Shown here: positions 63,235 to 64,000 of the stretch, piece by piece | How the letters are laid out: every line of letters begins with the position of its first letter | Numbering within the stretch: the stretch's first letter is position 1 | Made by a program: the position numbers and the translations under genes | Source of the DNA: Pseudomonas hunanensis | GTDB lineage: Bacteria; Pseudomonadota; Gammaproteobacteria; Pseudomonadales; Pseudomonadaceae | Reading direction: 5' to 3' | Length of the DNA: 64,000 bases | Assembly: GCF_013393325.1 (NCBI RefSeq) | Contig: NZ_QJRC01000080.1 | Location: forward strand, 265,390 to 329,389 | The notes under the pieces: model-generated | The model's input: the letters and a program-made list of their open reading frames with translations, nothing else | Told to the model about the DNA's origin: nothing | Databases searched by the model: none

Positions 63235-64000
63235 ATGAGCAATGCCTCCGTAAGCAGTGCAACCTCTGGTCCCGCCTGCAGTGCACGCATCCCCATCCTG
63301 CCAGTGCGCTATGCCATCGTGCCGCGCACCGGCGACTCCCCCGCCTACCGCTATGCCGACGCAGGCCTCAACCTCGAACAAGGCTTCGCCCCACTGCAAC
63401 ACTCCGCCTACACCCTCCGCGCCCTGCGTCAGGGCTATGTCTACGTGTTCATGAAAGGCCCTCTGGGCGAAAAGCTGGTCATTCATGAGTACGTTGGCGC
63501 AGGCCTTTACAAGGAGCTGCGCTACAAAGGGCTGGAGAACTACCACCTGCGTGAGCGCTACCTCTCCAGCCGCACCCTGGGCTGGGTGTGGGCCGATACC
63601 TGCCCCGATACCGCCAAGGAAGTGTGGATCGGCTACAGCCCGCACCTGTGGACCAACGCCATGACCGCCCGCATCACCGGTTCGCCAGCCCTGCGCAAGC
63701 GGCACATGCGCCAGCTGGACATGGCCGAGTTGGTGAGCGGCAACCAGGCCCCGTCCACCCAGACCCATGTGTTGCCAGTGAGCGCCCTGCAAACCTGGGT
63801 CGAAGACTTCAAGCCAACTGAGCGGCGCATGCCGCTGACCTGGAGCAGCGACCCGGTCAGCGAAACCCTGCCTATCGGCAACCTCGTCGCCATGGCGCGG
63901 CACTACCCCTACACCCAGCCGAAAGTGCCGGTGGTGGTCGCGCTTGCCGACGCCGAAGGCATGGCCCTGGACCTGAGCCTGTCGGTCTCGGCCTACCAGC
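63235..64000 (+). CDS. VasX-type T6SS effector, N-terminal part (runs off the window)
   Basis: The frame is open from ATG 63235 (AAGGAAC 7 bases upstream) to the right edge, at least 255 residues. The N terminus matches the toxin VasX N-terminal region found in type VI secretion effectors: [14 protein letters not shown], then [20 protein letters not shown] and [29 protein letters not shown]. VasX-like and related BTH_I2691-type proteins are large (often about 1000 residues), with C-terminal transmembrane segments that depolarise target membranes; that part lies outside. An immunity gene would be expected downstream. The upstream region is unusually AT-rich. Confidence 0.8.
   Translation, partial: MSNASVSSATSGPACSARIPILPVRYAIVPRTGDSPAYRYADAGLNLEQGFAPLQHSAYTLRALRQGYVYVFMKGPLGEKLVIHEYVGAGLYKELRYKGLENYHLRERYLSSRTLGWVWADTCPDTAKEVWIGYSPHLWTNAMTARITGSPALRKRHMRQLDMAELVSGNQAPSTQTHVLPVSALQTWVEDFKPTERRMPLTWSSDPVSETLPIGNLVAMARHYPYTQPKVPVVVALADAEGMALDLSLSVSAYQ

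Noticed and set aside
1..64000. CRISPR array, tRNA/rRNA, insertion sequence or prophage
   Set aside because: No regular spacer-repeat pattern, cloverleaf-like element, transposase, integrase or phage structural gene was seen; the repeats present are REP-like.

Overview
The window looks like chromosome of a Pseudomonas putida-group bacterium. It is GC-rich. Its proteins are typical of Pseudomonas: FecI/FecR/STN-receptor signalling, a MuxABC-OpmB-type pump, a Pgm, DUF1652 and a D-lysine (AmaC/DpkA/AmaD) locus. Gene order from about 14 kb to the right edge matches my memory of the P. putida KT2440 region near PP_3575-PP_3614; this was not checked by alignment. I saw no rRNA, tRNA, CRISPR array, insertion sequence or prophage.

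Left part (1-13.9 kb). An ArgE-type deacylase (cut by the window edge) and a DUF1028 protein run leftwards, divergent from a flavin monooxygenase-like gene translationally coupled to a Rid-family protein. A four-gene operon on the minus strand follows (amidohydrolase, MFS transporter, SDR dehydrogenase, TIM-barrel isomerase), with a divergent LysR regulator; it looks like uptake and breakdown of an unidentified sugar acid or lactone. Next come a decayed GntR-family gene and a 1608-codon protein with leucine-rich repeats and a C-terminal NEL-type E3 ubiquitin ligase domain, the most striking gene here.

Middle part (13.9-34.4 kb). Contents are an iron cell-surface-signalling set (ECF sigma factor, FecR-like regulator, STN-containing TonB receptor), phosphoglucomutase, two small conserved genes, an MHYT-GGDEF-EAL protein, the muxABC-opmB operon, thiol peroxidase and a serine/threonine-type transporter.

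Catabolic part (34.7-50.7 kb). First is a D-lysine cluster: aminotransferase, piperideine-2-carboxylate reductase, RpiR regulator, and an ABC uptake system with an FAD amino-acid dehydrogenase gene embedded in it. A class I glutamine-amidotransferase-like hydrolase follows. Then comes the galactarate/glucarate pathway: kdgD, gudP-like transporter, garD, 2,5-dioxopentanoate dehydrogenase and a GntR regulator. Repeated candidate operator motifs are visible for both local regulators.

Right part (50.7-64 kb). Here lie small membrane and secreted proteins, LysR regulators, a quinone oxidoreductase-like protein, a YeeE/YedE sulfur transporter, an AlkD-like HEAT protein, a catecholate-type TonB receptor, a PQQ-dependent sugar dehydrogenase lipoprotein with a membrane partner, a small Cys-rich lipoprotein, and the start of a VasX-type (type VI secretion) effector that runs off the right edge behind a strikingly AT-rich intergenic stretch. 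REP-like palindromes sit between several operons.
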